Positions 1 to 7,860 are shown, counted from the first letter of the stretch. The stretch: DNA of 17,980 nucleotides from an uncultured Oscillospiraceae bacterium (GCA_958448395.1 CAUDDP010000045.1:1-17980); one strand, 5' to 3'. Notes: generated from the letters alone by a model not told the origin. Program-made: numbers and translations.

Positions 1-10
1 ACTCGCCGCC

Positions 11-71
11 TGAGCCAGCTTGACCGCAGTTGCCATTCGGCAGATAAAACGCTCTCATCGAACTCACGTTA
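11..71 (+). repeat. Dispersed intergenic repeat, type B, left copy
   Basis: These 61 bases recur in inverted orientation at 17889-17949 with a single difference (C at 59). The first half, from GAGCCAGCTTGACCGCAG to TTCGGC, is also the core of the type A copies at 7663, 8489 and 16923; the second half, ending in GAACTCACGTTA, is unique to type B. The repeat ends 21 bases from the glyS terminator. Its left limit is unclear because the window begins there. Confidence 0.85.
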
Positions 72-92
72 ATTTCCATCCATCAACATTAC

Positions 93-130
93 AAAAAACG
101 GAAAGCAACACGCTGGCTGCTTTCCGTTTT
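93..130 (-). terminator. Rho-independent terminator of glyS
   Basis: Perfect 13-bp stem (95-107 with 118-130, AAAACGGAAAGCA and its complement) around a 10-base loop, followed on the minus strand by a run of T. It lies 47 bases past the glyS stop. Both arms and their flanking A or T bases are identical to those of the terminator at 8614-8653, although the loops differ. Confidence 0.9.
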
Positions 131-176
131 CTTTTTATATCATTGTATCTCTATTTTTTATGACAGGGAAATCTGC

Positions 177-1565
177 TTACAGTGTTACCTTTTCTGTCAA
201 ATATGCTTCCAATTCCGAAATCGGTACCCGTACCTGTTCCATCGTATCCCGATCTCTCACCGTGACACAATTGTCCTTTTCCAGTGTATCAAAGTCATAG
301 GTAATGCAGAACGGCGTACCAATTTCATCCTGCCGCCGATACCGCTTTCCAATCGAACCCGTTTCATCAAAGTCCACCATGAACTTCTTAGACAGCTGTG
401 CATACACTTCCTGTGCCTTTTCGCTCAGCTTCTTCGAGAGCGGCAGAATGGCGGCCTTGTATGGTGCCAGTGCTGGATGGAAATGCATCACCACACGAGT
501 ATCGTTCTTTTCTGCATCGACCACTTCTTCATCATATGCTTCTGTTACAATCGACAGGAACAGACGCTCTACACCCAAAGACGGCTCAATGACATATGGA
601 ATATACTTCCGATTTTCCTCTGGATCAAAGTATTCCATTGACTTACCACTGTGGTTCATGTGCTGTGTCAGGTCGTAATTGGTACGGTCAGCTACACCCC
701 AAAGTTCGCCCCAGCCAAATGCAAAGCGATATTCAAAGTCAGTGGTTGCCTTTGAGTAGAAGCAAAGTTCCTCTGGATCATGGTCACGCAGTCGCAGGTT
801 TTCTTCTTTCAGACCAAGATGCAACAGGAAGTTCTTGCAGTAGCTTCTCCAATACTGGAACCATTCCAAATCGGTATCTGGTTTGCAGAAAAATTCCAGT
901 TCCATCTGTTCAAATTCCCGTACCCGGAAGATGAAGTTCCCCGGTGTGATTTCATTCCGGAAGGACTTTCCGATCTGTGCCACACCGAACGGTACCTTTT
1001 TCCGGGATGTTCTCTGGATATTGGCAAAGTCTACAAAGATGCCCTGTGCGGTTTCCGGACGGAGATACAGCTCGGACTTAGAATCCTCTGTGACGCCCTG
1101 AAAGGTCTTGAACATCAAATTAAATTGCCGAATATCGGTAAAATCCGTTTTCCCACAGTTCGGACACGGAATTTGCTTTTCCCGAATATAGTTCATCATT
1201 GCCTCATTTGACCAGCCTGCCGGATTCGTGCCGTCAAAATCTTCAATCAGATTATCCGCTCTGTGACGGGTTTTGCAGGCTTTACAATCCATCAACGGGT
1301 CAGAGAAACCGCCAAGGTGACCAGAAGCCACCCACGTCTGCGGATTCATCAGAATCGCACTGTCCAGACCAACATTGTAAGGGCATTCCTGTACAAACTT
1401 CTGCCACCATGCTTTTTTGATATTGTTTTTCAGTTCCACACCGAGCGGACCGTAGTCCCATGTATTGGCAAGTCCGCCGTAAATTTCCGAACCGGCATAT
1501 ACAAAGCCTCTGGACTTGCAAAGGTCTACAATTTTATCCATGCTTTTTTCCTGATTGGTCAGCAT
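177..1565 (-). CDS. glyS: Glycyl-tRNA synthetase, single-chain class II type
   Basis: 462 residues, the usual length for the dimeric, single-chain glycyl-tRNA synthetase, which charges tRNA-Gly in the cytoplasm. The N-terminus carries the family block YGGLANTWDYGPLG. Motif 2 is visible as FRNEITPGNFIFRVREFEQ and motif 3 as GVERLF near residue 335. Two CxxC pairs (CKAC and CPNC, residues about 93-140) look like the zinc-binding insertion. The C-terminal anticodon-binding domain starts near residue 360. The ATG at 1565 follows GAGGA at 7-base spacing, so this start is preferred over an internal Met at residue 9. It is monocistronic, with its own promoter (1620-1648) and terminator (93-130). The leader of about 47 bases is too short for a T-box. 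Confidence 0.97.
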   Translation of the reverse strand: MLTNQEKSMDKIVDLCKSRGFVYAGSEIYGGLANTWDYGPLGVELKNNIKKAWWQKFVQECPYNVGLDSAILMNPQTWVASGHLGGFSDPLMDCKACKTRHRADNLIEDFDGTNPAGWSNEAMMNYIREKQIPCPNCGKTDFTDIRQFNLMFKTFQGVTEDSKSELYLRPETAQGIFVDFANIQRTSRKKVPFGVAQIGKSFRNEITPGNFIFRVREFEQMELEFFCKPDTDLEWFQYWRSYCKNFLLHLGLKEENLRLRDHDPEELCFYSKATTDFEYRFAFGWGELWGVADRTNYDLTQHMNHSGKSMEYFDPEENRKYIPYVIEPSLGVERLFLSIVTEAYDEEVVDAEKNDTRVVMHFHPALAPYKAAILPLSKKLSEKAQEVYAQLSKKFMVDFDETGSIGKRYRRQDEIGTPFCITYDFDTLEKDNCVTVRDRDTMEQVRVPISELEAYLTEKVTL

Positions 1566-1619
1566 TACAATTTCCTCATTTCTATGGTTTTTTGCACAAA
1601 AGGTGCATGTATCTTTTTT

Positions 1620-1648
1620 ATTATAAACGAAATAGGGAGAAATGTCAA
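1620..1648 (-). promoter_or_regulatory. Sigma-A promoter of glyS
   Basis: On the minus strand a perfect TTGACA (1643-1648) and a perfect TATAAT (1620-1625) are separated by 17 bases. Transcription should begin near 1612, giving a leader of about 47 bases. The rest of the 1566-1774 gap holds no further recognisable element; no convincing terminator for the upstream acetyltransferase is seen. Confidence 0.92.
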
Positions 1649-1774
1649 GGTTCTGGAAAAGGATTTTTCAGGCTGTACCAGCTATCATTGTATGCCATTT
1701 CTTTGAAAATGTTACACCTAAAAGCGTTTCAATTTCCAACAGCGTCAGGAACACTTCCTCCATTTTAATTTATT

Positions 1775-2326
1775 TTACTGATATTCATTTTCCAAAATAG
1801 AATAATACAACCTGTCGACATACATTCCATTCATGTAAAAGTAATCTCGCAATGTTCCCTCATAATGAAAACCGCATTTTTCAATCACTCTTTTTGATGG
1901 TATATTGATAGACTTATGGCAAATTTGCACCTTATGCAGCTTTATTTTGGAAAATCCATACGCGATCACAGCTTTCGTTGCCTCTGTTGCAAAGCCTCGA
2001 CATTGAAATGCAGAACTAATACAATACTCAATTTCTGCAAAATTATTTTTGGTATCCACCAAAAAATAAGCAATCTGACCAATGCATTCTTTGTTTTCCT
2101 TTGAAATAATTGCCCACCTGTAATAATCATCGTTTTGATATGCATTTATATATTTACTGAGCAATGTATGTACTGCCTCTTTTGTTGTGTAAGTTGGTTC
2201 AGAATACATGGATTGTATTTTTTCATCTGCAATCCAGTTCCTTAACATCGCATCGCTATCATCATATGTAAACTGCCTTAAAATGAGATTCTGAGTTTCA
2301 ATTCTTTGCGTTCCAATATGATCCAT
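1775..2326 (-). CDS. GNAT acetyltransferase, RimJ/RimL-like
   Basis: 183 residues, normal for the RimJ/RimL branch of the GNAT fold (acetyl-CoA dependent N-acetyltransferases of protein N-termini or small amines). The N-terminus has the family pattern IETQNLILRQFTYDD, followed by WAIISKENKECIGQI. The acetyl-CoA pyrophosphate loop reads QCRGFATEA (about residues 108-116), and the C-terminal S.RVIEKCGFHYEGTLRD block is typical. The ATG at 2324-2326 has AAGGGAG about 10 bases upstream. The gene lies after the dnaJ terminator, so it is probably not part of the heat-shock operon, but no clear promoter is seen. By eye it is distinctly more AT-rich than dnaJ or glyS, which suggests separate acquisition. 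The substrate cannot be told. Confidence 0.85.
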   Translation of the reverse strand: MDHIGTQRIETQNLILRQFTYDDSDAMLRNWIADEKIQSMYSEPTYTTKEAVHTLLSKYINAYQNDDYYRWAIISKENKECIGQIAYFLVDTKNNFAEIEYCISSAFQCRGFATEATKAVIAYGFSKIKLHKVQICHKSINIPSKRVIEKCGFHYEGTLRDYFYMNGMYVDRLYYSILENEYQ

Positions 2327-2373
2327 CTGCCGATTACTCCCTTCATGTTATACAAAATCACATATGTAACAAA

Positions 2374-2412
2374 AGAGACTATTACACGATTCCAATTGAT
2401 GCAATAGTCTCT
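2374..2412 (-). terminator. Terminator of the hrcA-grpE-dnaK-dnaJ operon
   Basis: A 10-bp stem (AGAGACTATT at 2374-2383, complement at 2403-2412) with a 19-base loop is followed on the minus strand by TTTTGTT. It lies 48 bases past the dnaJ stop. Confidence 0.8.
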
Positions 2413-2460
2413 CATTTTCTATCTTGTTTCCCCGACACACCTTCAGGAAAACCGATTCCT

Positions 2461-3615
2461 TCATTTCCGTTTCAGCTTACTCAGCTTATCAAAAAAGCTT
2501 TCCCGTTTGCTATGGTTCTTCTCGTCCAGAGAATTATCAAAATCACGCAGCAGATCCTTCTGCTTCTTCGTCAGCTTCTTTGGCACTTCTACATTCACGG
2601 TCACATACTGGTCACCCCGTGCGTCACGCCGCAGCATTTTTACACCTTTGCCACGCAGCCGGAATTTAGTGCCACTCTGTGTACCCTCTGGAATTTCATA
2701 TTTCACATCGCCGTCAATGGTCGGCACAGTGATTTCTGCCCCTAAAACTGCCTGTGCATAGGTAATCGGAATGTCACAGTAAATATCACTGCCGTCCCGT
2801 TCAAACAGCGGATGAGACTGCATCTGCACTGTTACATATACATCACCGGATGGTCCGCCGTTCAAGCCTGCATCGCCCTTGCCACTAATTCGGATGGTTT
2901 CACTGTCATTGATGCCTGCCGGAATATTCAGCTCCAGATTTGCAGTGCTGCGAATCCGTCCGCTGCCCTTACACTTACTGCATGGATTGGTGATAATTTC
3001 TCCTCGTCCACCACAGCAGCTGCACGCCCTTGTGCTGGAAATGACACCAAACGGTGTCCGCTGATTCGTCTTGACACTGCCTCGACCATTACACTCTGGA
3101 CAGGTTTGCTTCTTCGTATTACTGTCTGCACCCGTGCCGTGACACTGCGGACAAGCGTCCATATGGGCAAAGCTGATCGTCTTTTTCACACCCTGACAAG
3201 CTTCCATGAAACTGATGCGAACATCGGTGTGAATATCGCCGCCTCGTCTCGGTGCGTTGGCATTGGCGGCTGCACTTCTGCCGCCACCAAAGCCACCGAA
3301 GCCACCAAAAATGCTCTCGAAAATATCGCCCATGTCGCCAAAGCCACCAAAACCATCGGCTCCGCCAGCCCCACCAAAGTTTGGATCTACACCGGCATGA
3401 CCGAACTGGTCATATCTGGCACGTTTTTCGGAATCAGACAGAACACCATATGCTTCATTGACTTCCTTAAACCTTTCCTCTGCTTCTTTATCCCCCGGAT
3501 GGAGATCCGGATGGTATTTTCTTGCCATAGTTTTAAAGGCTTTCTTAATCTCGTCCTCAGAAGCCCCTTTCTGCAAGCCCAGCACTTCATAATAATCCCG
3601 TTTTTCTTCTGCCAT
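2461..3615 (-). CDS. dnaJ: Chaperone DnaJ (Hsp40)
   Basis: 384 residues, a class I DnaJ that presents unfolded clients to DnaK and stimulates its ATPase. The J domain covers residues 1-70 with HPD at 35-37. A Gly/Phe-rich linker (about 75-120) includes FGGFGGFGGG. The zinc domain has all four CxxCxGxG motifs (CPQC, CPEC, CSCC, CSKC, about residues 155-220), and the C-terminal client-binding domains follow. The ATG at 3615 is chosen because AAAGGAG precedes it by 8 bases and the protein then begins MAEEKRDYYEVLGL; an in-frame GTG at 3642 would overlap this ribosome site and has none of its own. It is the last gene of the operon, 144 bases after dnaK, with a hairpin in the gap. Confidence 0.97.
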   Translation of the reverse strand: MAEEKRDYYEVLGLQKGASEDEIKKAFKTMARKYHPDLHPGDKEAEERFKEVNEAYGVLSDSEKRARYDQFGHAGVDPNFGGAGGADGFGGFGDMGDIFESIFGGFGGFGGGRSAAANANAPRRGGDIHTDVRISFMEACQGVKKTISFAHMDACPQCHGTGADSNTKKQTCPECNGRGSVKTNQRTPFGVISSTRACSCCGGRGEIITNPCSKCKGSGRIRSTANLELNIPAGINDSETIRISGKGDAGLNGGPSGDVYVTVQMQSHPLFERDGSDIYCDIPITYAQAVLGAEITVPTIDGDVKYEIPEGTQSGTKFRLRGKGVKMLRRDARGDQYVTVNVEVPKKLTKKQKDLLRDFDNSLDEKNHSKRESFFDKLSKLKRK

Positions 3616-3697
3616 CGTCCCCAGCTCCTTTCTGTTGCTCACATTTCAACAATATCTGTATCAAAAACAGGATGCCATCCCATTTCCTATACACCAA

Positions 3698-3730
3698 CAT
3701 ACGGGACGAATCTTCTATCCGTCCCGTATG
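3698..3730 (-). other. dnaK-dnaJ intergenic hairpin
   Basis: A perfect 11-bp GC-rich stem (3698-3708 with 3720-3730, CATACGGGACG and its complement) encloses an 11-base loop. It begins 30 bases past the dnaK stop. No T-run follows on the minus strand, so it does not look like a terminator. A role in protecting the dnaK 3' end or as a processing site is an inference. Confidence 0.6.
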
Positions 3731-3759
3731 CCTCCTATCTTGCCGCCCTGTTCTGCGGA

Positions 3760-5607
3760 TTAAACTTCCTTATAATCTGCATCAATGACATCGTCATCTC
3801 TGCCATTGCTGTTGCTATCTGCACCGGTATTGCCGCCCATATTGCTCATATCCGGACCACCCTGTGCACCGCCAGCCTGCTGGTACAGCTTAGAAGACAG
3901 GTCATACAATGCCTTCTGCAGTGCTTCACTCTTTTCCTTCATCAAAGCCGTATCTGTACCCTTCAGTGCTTCCTTCAGGTCATTGCACTTTGCTTCTACG
4001 TCAGCCTTTTCCGAAGCCGGAACCTTATCGCCCAGTTCCTCCAGTGTGCTTTCGCACTGCATTACCATATTTTCAGCGTTGTTCTTGGTGTCAACCTCGT
4101 CCTTCCGCTTCTTGTCTTCTTCTGCATAAGCTTCTGCTTCCTTGACAGCCTTATCAATGTCTTCCTTGGACATGTTGGTAGAAGAAGTAATAGTAATGTT
4201 CTGCTCCTTGCCGGTACCCAGATCCTTTGCAGAAACGTGTACGATACCGTTTGCGTCAATATCGAAGGTTACTTCAATCTGTGGTACACCACGCCGAGCC
4301 GGTGCAATACCATCCAGACGGAATGTACCCAACTGCTTGTTATCCTTTGCAAATTCCCGTTCACCCTGAAGAACGTTGATATCTACAGCTGTCTGATTAT
4401 CGGCAGCAGTGGAGAAAATCTGGCTCTTCTTGGTCGGAATGGTGGTGTTTCTTTCGATAATCTTGGTGCAAACACCGCCCATAGTTTCCAGACCCAGTGA
4501 CAACGGGGTAACATCCAGCAGCAGCAGACCATCCTTGACATCACCGCCGAGGACACCGCCCTGATAAGCAGCACCCAATGCTACACATTCGTCCGGATTG
4601 ATGCCCTTGAACGGTTCTTTGCCCAGCTTCCGGCGAACTGCCTCCTGTACTGCCGGGATTCTGGAAGAACCGCCGACCATCAATACCTTGTTCAGTTCGG
4701 ATATACTCAGACCGCTGTCTGACAGTGCCTGCTGTACTGGCCCCATGGTGGCATCTACCAGATCCTTGGTCAATTCATTGAACTTTGCAACCGTCAGCGT
4801 CATATCCAAATGCTTCGGACCAGTTGCATCTGCGGTAATAAACGGCAGGTTGATGTTAGAAGAAGTCGTAGCAGACAGTTCAATCTTTGCCTTTTCTGCT
4901 GCTTCCTTCAACCGCTGCATAACCATCTTATCGTTAGAGAGGTCAATGCCCTCTGTTTTCTTAAACTCTGCTACAATCCAATCAATGATTCTCTGGTCGA
5001 AGTCATCGCCGCCGAGACGGTTATTACCAGCGGTAGCCAATACCTGCTGTACACCTTCTCCCATTTCAATGATGGAAACGTCGAACGTACCGCCACCGAG
5101 GTCGTATACCATAACCTTCTGATCTTCTTCCTTATCAATACCATAAGAAAGGGCAGCTGCGGTCGGTTCATTGATGATTCTCTTAACCGTCAGACCGGCA
5201 ATCTGACCAGCATCCTTGGTTGCCTGCCGCTGTGCGTCTGTAAAGTAAGCTGGAACGGTGATGACTGCTTCTGTTACCGTTGTACCCAGATATGCTTCTG
5301 CATCTGCCTTCAGCTTTTGCAGAATCATGGCGGAAATTTCCTGCGGTGTATACTTTTTGCCGTCGATTTCTACCTTATAATCAGAACCCATATGCCGTTT
5401 AATGGAAGAAATCGTACGTTCCGGATTGGCAACAGCCTGCCGCTTTGCAACCTGACCAACCAGACGCTCACCATTCTTTGTAAAACCAACGACAGATGGT
5501 GTGGTTCTCGCACCTTCTGCGTTCGGGATCACAACGGCGTTACCGCCCTCCATAACTGCGACACAAGAGTTTGTTGTACCCAAGTCAATACCAATAATCT
5601 TTCCCAT
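3760..5607 (-). CDS. dnaK: Chaperone DnaK (Hsp70)
   Basis: 615 residues, the usual length for Firmicute DnaK, the ATP-driven Hsp70 that folds and refolds cytoplasmic proteins with DnaJ and GrpE. The nucleotide-binding domain starts with GIDLGTTNSCVAVMEGG, and its phosphate 2 loop DLGGGTFDVS is intact. The substrate-binding domain begins after the linker DVTPLSLGLETMGG. The C-terminus ends in the Gly/Asn/Asp-rich tail and DDDVIDADYKEV. The ATG at 5607 follows GGAAAGGAAG at about 7 bases and gives the canonical MGKIIGIDLG start; an upstream in-frame ATG at 5628 would put seven extra residues over the ribosome site. The gaps on both sides (194 bases to grpE, 144 to dnaJ) contain hairpins. Confidence 0.98.
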   Translation of the reverse strand: MGKIIGIDLGTTNSCVAVMEGGNAVVIPNAEGARTTPSVVGFTKNGERLVGQVAKRQAVANPERTISSIKRHMGSDYKVEIDGKKYTPQEISAMILQKLKADAEAYLGTTVTEAVITVPAYFTDAQRQATKDAGQIAGLTVKRIINEPTAAALSYGIDKEEDQKVMVYDLGGGTFDVSIIEMGEGVQQVLATAGNNRLGGDDFDQRIIDWIVAEFKKTEGIDLSNDKMVMQRLKEAAEKAKIELSATTSSNINLPFITADATGPKHLDMTLTVAKFNELTKDLVDATMGPVQQALSDSGLSISELNKVLMVGGSSRIPAVQEAVRRKLGKEPFKGINPDECVALGAAYQGGVLGGDVKDGLLLLDVTPLSLGLETMGGVCTKIIERNTTIPTKKSQIFSTAADNQTAVDINVLQGEREFAKDNKQLGTFRLDGIAPARRGVPQIEVTFDIDANGIVHVSAKDLGTGKEQNITITSSTNMSKEDIDKAVKEAEAYAEEDKKRKDEVDTKNNAENMVMQCESTLEELGDKVPASEKADVEAKCNDLKEALKGTDTALMKEKSEALQKALYDLSSKLYQQAGGAQGGPDMSNMGGNTGADSNSNGRDDDVIDADYKEV

Positions 5608-5707
5608 AGTAAATCTTCCTTTCCTCATTCGTCCATATTTCTGGATGAAGTAACATTGCTTTTTATCTGGATTCTTCTTTTGCTGCCCACGCAGCCGAAC
5701 CTTTATG

Positions 5708-5728
5708 AAAAACGCTGTTATGCAGCGT
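5708..5728 (-). other. Possible attenuator hairpin between grpE and dnaK
   Basis: On the minus strand a 6-bp GC-rich stem (ACGCTG with CAGCGT, 5712-5728, 5-base loop) leads into a run of five T. That is terminator-like but short, and it lies within an operon, between the grpE stop (5802) and the dnaK start (5607). Partial termination or processing is possible. The rest of this 194-base gap has no ORF or other element that I can support. Confidence 0.35.
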
Positions 5729-5801
5729 GTTGTCAGGGTGATTTCTGTTTCAGTTTAGAACCTTGCTGTATTTTTACCGCTTTGCCTTCGACAGCCGATT
5801 T

Positions 5802-6422
5802 CTATACGGAAACAGCAACCATTGCCGGACGAATCAGCCGGTCACCCAGCAGATAACCTTTCTGGTAAATCGCACAGACTTTGTTTTCTTCAAAATCAGT
5901 GTTATCCATCTGTTTGATGGCATTGTGCAGATTCGGATCAAATTCCACGCCAACCTCTGCAATTTCCTTGACACCCATCTGTTCCAGTGCCTTTTGCAGC
6001 TGGCTGAATGTCATCTCCATTCCCTTTTTATAGGCTTCATCGCTGCACGCTGCCTCCATGGCACGTTCAAACGTATCCACCACTGTCAGGAGAGATTTAA
6101 TACAATCCACCTTGGCATCTCCGTAAATCTTCTTCTTTTCCTCTGTCGTACGGTTCCGGTAATTCTGGTACTCTGCCATCAGCCGCAAATGCTGATCCTT
6201 TTGATCTGCCAGTGCCGCTTCTGCTTTTTCCAGTGCCGCTTTCAGCTCCTTTTTCTTCATATGCTGGTCTTCTTCCGTCGTAGATTCTGTTTCCGCTTCT
6301 GCCGACTCCACAGTTTCCTCTGCTGTGGTCTCCGCAGCGGCTTCTTCTGCTGTTTCTGCTGCGGTGTTCTGAGCGGTTTCCTCTGCTTCCGCCTGTTGCT
6401 GCTTTTCCGTATTTGGTTCCAT
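5802..6422 (-). CDS. grpE: Nucleotide exchange factor GrpE
   Basis: 206 residues; GrpE dimers release ADP from DnaK. The first 55 residues are a low-complexity acidic Glu/Ala/Thr tail. A long coiled-coil helix (about 55-110, KKKELKAALEKAEAALADQK) leads into AEYQNYRNRT, the family block. The C-terminal beta domain contains GVEFDPNLHNAI and ends in GYLLGDRLIRPAMVAVS, also family-typical. The ATG at 6422 has AGGAGG upstream, overlapping the end of hrcA. Only 13 bases separate the genes, so translation is probably coupled to hrcA. The acidic N-terminal extension is long but such tails vary widely in this family. Confidence 0.96.
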   Translation of the reverse strand: MEPNTEKQQQAEAEETAQNTAAETAEEAAAETTAEETVESAEAETESTTEEDQHMKKKELKAALEKAEAALADQKDQHLRLMAEYQNYRNRTTEEKKKIYGDAKVDCIKSLLTVVDTFERAMEAACSDEAYKKGMEMTFSQLQKALEQMGVKEIAEVGVEFDPNLHNAIKQMDNTDFEENKVCAIYQKGYLLGDRLIRPAMVAVSV

Positions 6423-6435
6423 TTCAGCGTCCCTC

Positions 6436-7464
6436 CTATTCGTTGTCCGCTTCGCTATCCTCTTCGGAAATCAGATGCGAAAGCTTTTCTGTGAAGTATT
6501 CTATATAAGGGATAACCTTTGCGTAATCCAATCGCATTGGACCAATAATGCCCAGCGAACCGACTGCCTGTTTTCCCTTCTGATATTTTGAAACAATCAT
6601 ACTGGAGTTGCCAATGACAAACCGGTCGCCTTCTTCCCCAAAGACCACTTTAATGCCGTTGAACGAATCATCCAGCAATCCACGCAATTCATTCTTGTGG
6701 GAAATAAACTGTACCACTTCTGCCTGATTCAAATCCTGACAAGAGAGCAGATTCTGTTCTCCACTGACATAGACCTTATGTTTCTGCAAGTCCCTGGACA
6801 TTTCACAGACACCCTGCACCAGCGGAGAAAGTGCCATCATATAGGCACCCATAGCTGTGATCATCTGATCCATCCGCTCTTCAGACAGCTCTGAAACGGA
6901 AACGCCCTGCAAATTTTCCTGCATAAAGTTCCGGAAGAACTGCATATGCTCTTCTGTCAAATCAAATTCCAGCCGACATGCTTTATTTTTAATCGTACCG
7001 TTAGAGGTAATCAACAGTACCACATACAGCCGTTTTCCGGTTGGAATCACTTCCACTTTGGAAATCACAGAATATTTCGGTGCAAAATCAGACACCACGG
7101 TTGCACACTTTGTGACCTCTGCCAGTGCCGTGGTAGCACTCTGAATGAGCAAATCCTCTGTCATCTGGGATTCATCGCCCAACATGGCATCTAACCGTTC
7201 CCGTTCGGATTCCGGCAGAGTTTCTTGCTGTACCACCTGTTCAATATAGAACCGATAACCGCTGTAGGTTGGTACTCTGCCAGCAGATGTGTGCGGTTGT
7301 TCGAGGTAGCCCAGCTCCTCTAACACTGCCATATCATTTCGCACCGTTGCAGCAGAAACATGAATCTGCGGCAACTGGGAGATAATTTTAGAGCCGACCG
7401 GTTCGCCCGTTTGGATATACGCTTCCACAACTGCAAGCAATACATTTTTCTTTCTGGCATCCAT
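6436..7464 (-). CDS. hrcA: Heat-inducible repressor HrcA
   Basis: 342 residues. HrcA represses class I heat-shock genes by binding the CIRCE operator and is kept folded by GroEL, so stress that titrates GroEL lifts repression (family knowledge). The N-terminal winged helix covers about residues 1-75, with GSKIISQ and SAATVRNDMAVLEELGYLEQ followed by HTSAGRVPTYSGYRFYI, the strongest family signature. The C-terminal part carries the GAF-like effector region and ends in GPMRLDYAKVIPYIEYFTEKL. GGGAGG lies 7 bases before the ATG at 7464. It is the first gene of the operon, so it controls its own transcription through the CIRCE element at 7507-7533. Confidence 0.97.
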   Translation of the reverse strand: MDARKKNVLLAVVEAYIQTGEPVGSKIISQLPQIHVSAATVRNDMAVLEELGYLEQPHTSAGRVPTYSGYRFYIEQVVQQETLPESERERLDAMLGDESQMTEDLLIQSATTALAEVTKCATVVSDFAPKYSVISKVEVIPTGKRLYVVLLITSNGTIKNKACRLEFDLTEEHMQFFRNFMQENLQGVSVSELSEERMDQMITAMGAYMMALSPLVQGVCEMSRDLQKHKVYVSGEQNLLSCQDLNQAEVVQFISHKNELRGLLDDSFNGIKVVFGEEGDRFVIGNSSMIVSKYQKGKQAVGSLGIIGPMRLDYAKVIPYIEYFTEKLSHLISEEDSEADNE

Positions 7465-7506
7465 CCGATCGCCTCCCTTTCTGCTGGCAGCTATTGTTTT
7501 GAAGTG

Positions 7507-7533
7507 TTAGCACTCATTCTCCTTGAGTGCTAA
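7507..7533 (-). promoter_or_regulatory. CIRCE operator
   Basis: Perfect TTAGCACTC (7507-7515), nine bases, then GAGTGCTAA (7525-7533): the canonical HrcA-binding element. It sits just downstream of the hrcA -10 box, over the transcription start, and 43 bases before the hrcA start codon. Confidence 0.98.
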
Positions 7534-7537
7534 TATA

Positions 7538-7566
7538 AATTTATCACGATTCCGCTAAATTGTCAA
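7538..7566 (-). promoter_or_regulatory. Sigma-A promoter of the heat-shock operon
   Basis: Minus-strand TTGACA (7561-7566) and TAAATT (7538-7543) are 17 bases apart, directly upstream of CIRCE. HrcA bound at CIRCE would cover the start site. Further upstream, 7567-7662 is AT-rich and has only a weak 7-bp dyad (7579-7600). Confidence 0.88.
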
Positions 7567-7662
7567 GATGTTTTGAAAAAATTGTAAGATTGCACAATTT
7601 ATAATTTGAAAATCAGTTTTTATTATTCTTTTTATACAATGCGAAACGGTTCCAAACCATAG

Positions 7663-7778
7663 AAATCCATTTTTGCATTTCCTCTCACGGATATCAATCT
7701 CACCTCCGCCAAGCTGGAGCCAGCTTGACCGCAGTCGCCGTTCGGCGGAGCAGTCCACTCCATCATTTGAAAATTTGC
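7663..7778 (+). repeat. Repeat type A, short copy 1
   Basis: It starts with AAATCCATTTTTG, passes through a palindromic core (CTCCGCC at 7704-7710 pairing with GGCGGAG at 7744-7750, plus an inner AAGCTG/CAGCTT hairpin) and ends with CATTTGAAAATTTGC. Copies at 8489 and 16923 align over the same span. The terminal inverted repeat is decayed here. The copy ends 2 bases before the bioY -35 box. It fills most of the gap between the hrcA and bioY promoters; open frames across it are by-products of the repeat. Confidence 0.85.
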
Positions 7779-7780
7779 TA

Positions 7781-7809
7781 TTGACAAATCCAAAAAAATA
7801 TGCTATGAT
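7781..7809 (+). promoter_or_regulatory. Sigma-A promoter of bioY
   Basis: TTGACA (7781-7786) and TATGAT (7804-7809) with a 17-base spacer. The expected start near 7816 falls inside the dyad at 7809-7847. Confidence 0.92.
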
Positions 7810-7847
7810 TTTCGTAAACTAAAATAAATTCAAAAAGTTTACGAAAA
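7809..7847 (+). promoter_or_regulatory. BirA-type biotin operator upstream of bioY
   Basis: A perfect 12-bp inverted repeat, TTTTCGTAAACT (7809-7820) and its complement (7836-7847), has a 15-base spacer. The half-site resembles the GTAAAC/GTTTAC arms of known BirA operators, which also have spacers of about this length. It overlaps the -10 edge and start site of bioY and ends beside the ribosome site, so bound BirA with biotinoyl-AMP should block transcription when biotin is plentiful (inference from the family). Confidence 0.88.
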
Positions 7848-7860
7848 GAGGTTTTCCATT

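Noticed and set aside
1566..1648. T-box leader expected for a glycyl-tRNA synthetase
   Set aside because: The promoter at 1620-1648 leaves a leader of only about 47 bases, with no room for a stem I or antiterminator.
1668..1763. 31-codon minus-strand open frame (MEEVFLTLLEIETLLGV...) between the acetyltransferase and glyS
   Set aside because: No ribosome site before its ATG and no recognisable family; it ends beside the glyS promoter. It could be a gene remnant but nothing positive supports expression.
2812..4500. 562-codon plus-strand open frame opposite dnaJ and dnaK
   Set aside because: Antisense shadow of two strongly conserved genes; no family signal and no suitable ribosome site.
5763..6494. 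243-codon plus-strand frame rich in Cys, Phe and Leu opposite grpE
   Set aside because: It is the complement of the Glu/Ala-rich GrpE tail, which produces a false hydrophobic protein.
7555..7758. 67-codon minus-strand frame across the repeat upstream of bioY, and its relatives at 8040-8615 and 17046-17261
   Set aside because: They share peptide bits (such as AERRLRSSWL) only because they cross copies of the same repeat; they overlap promoters or real genes and lack ribosome sites.
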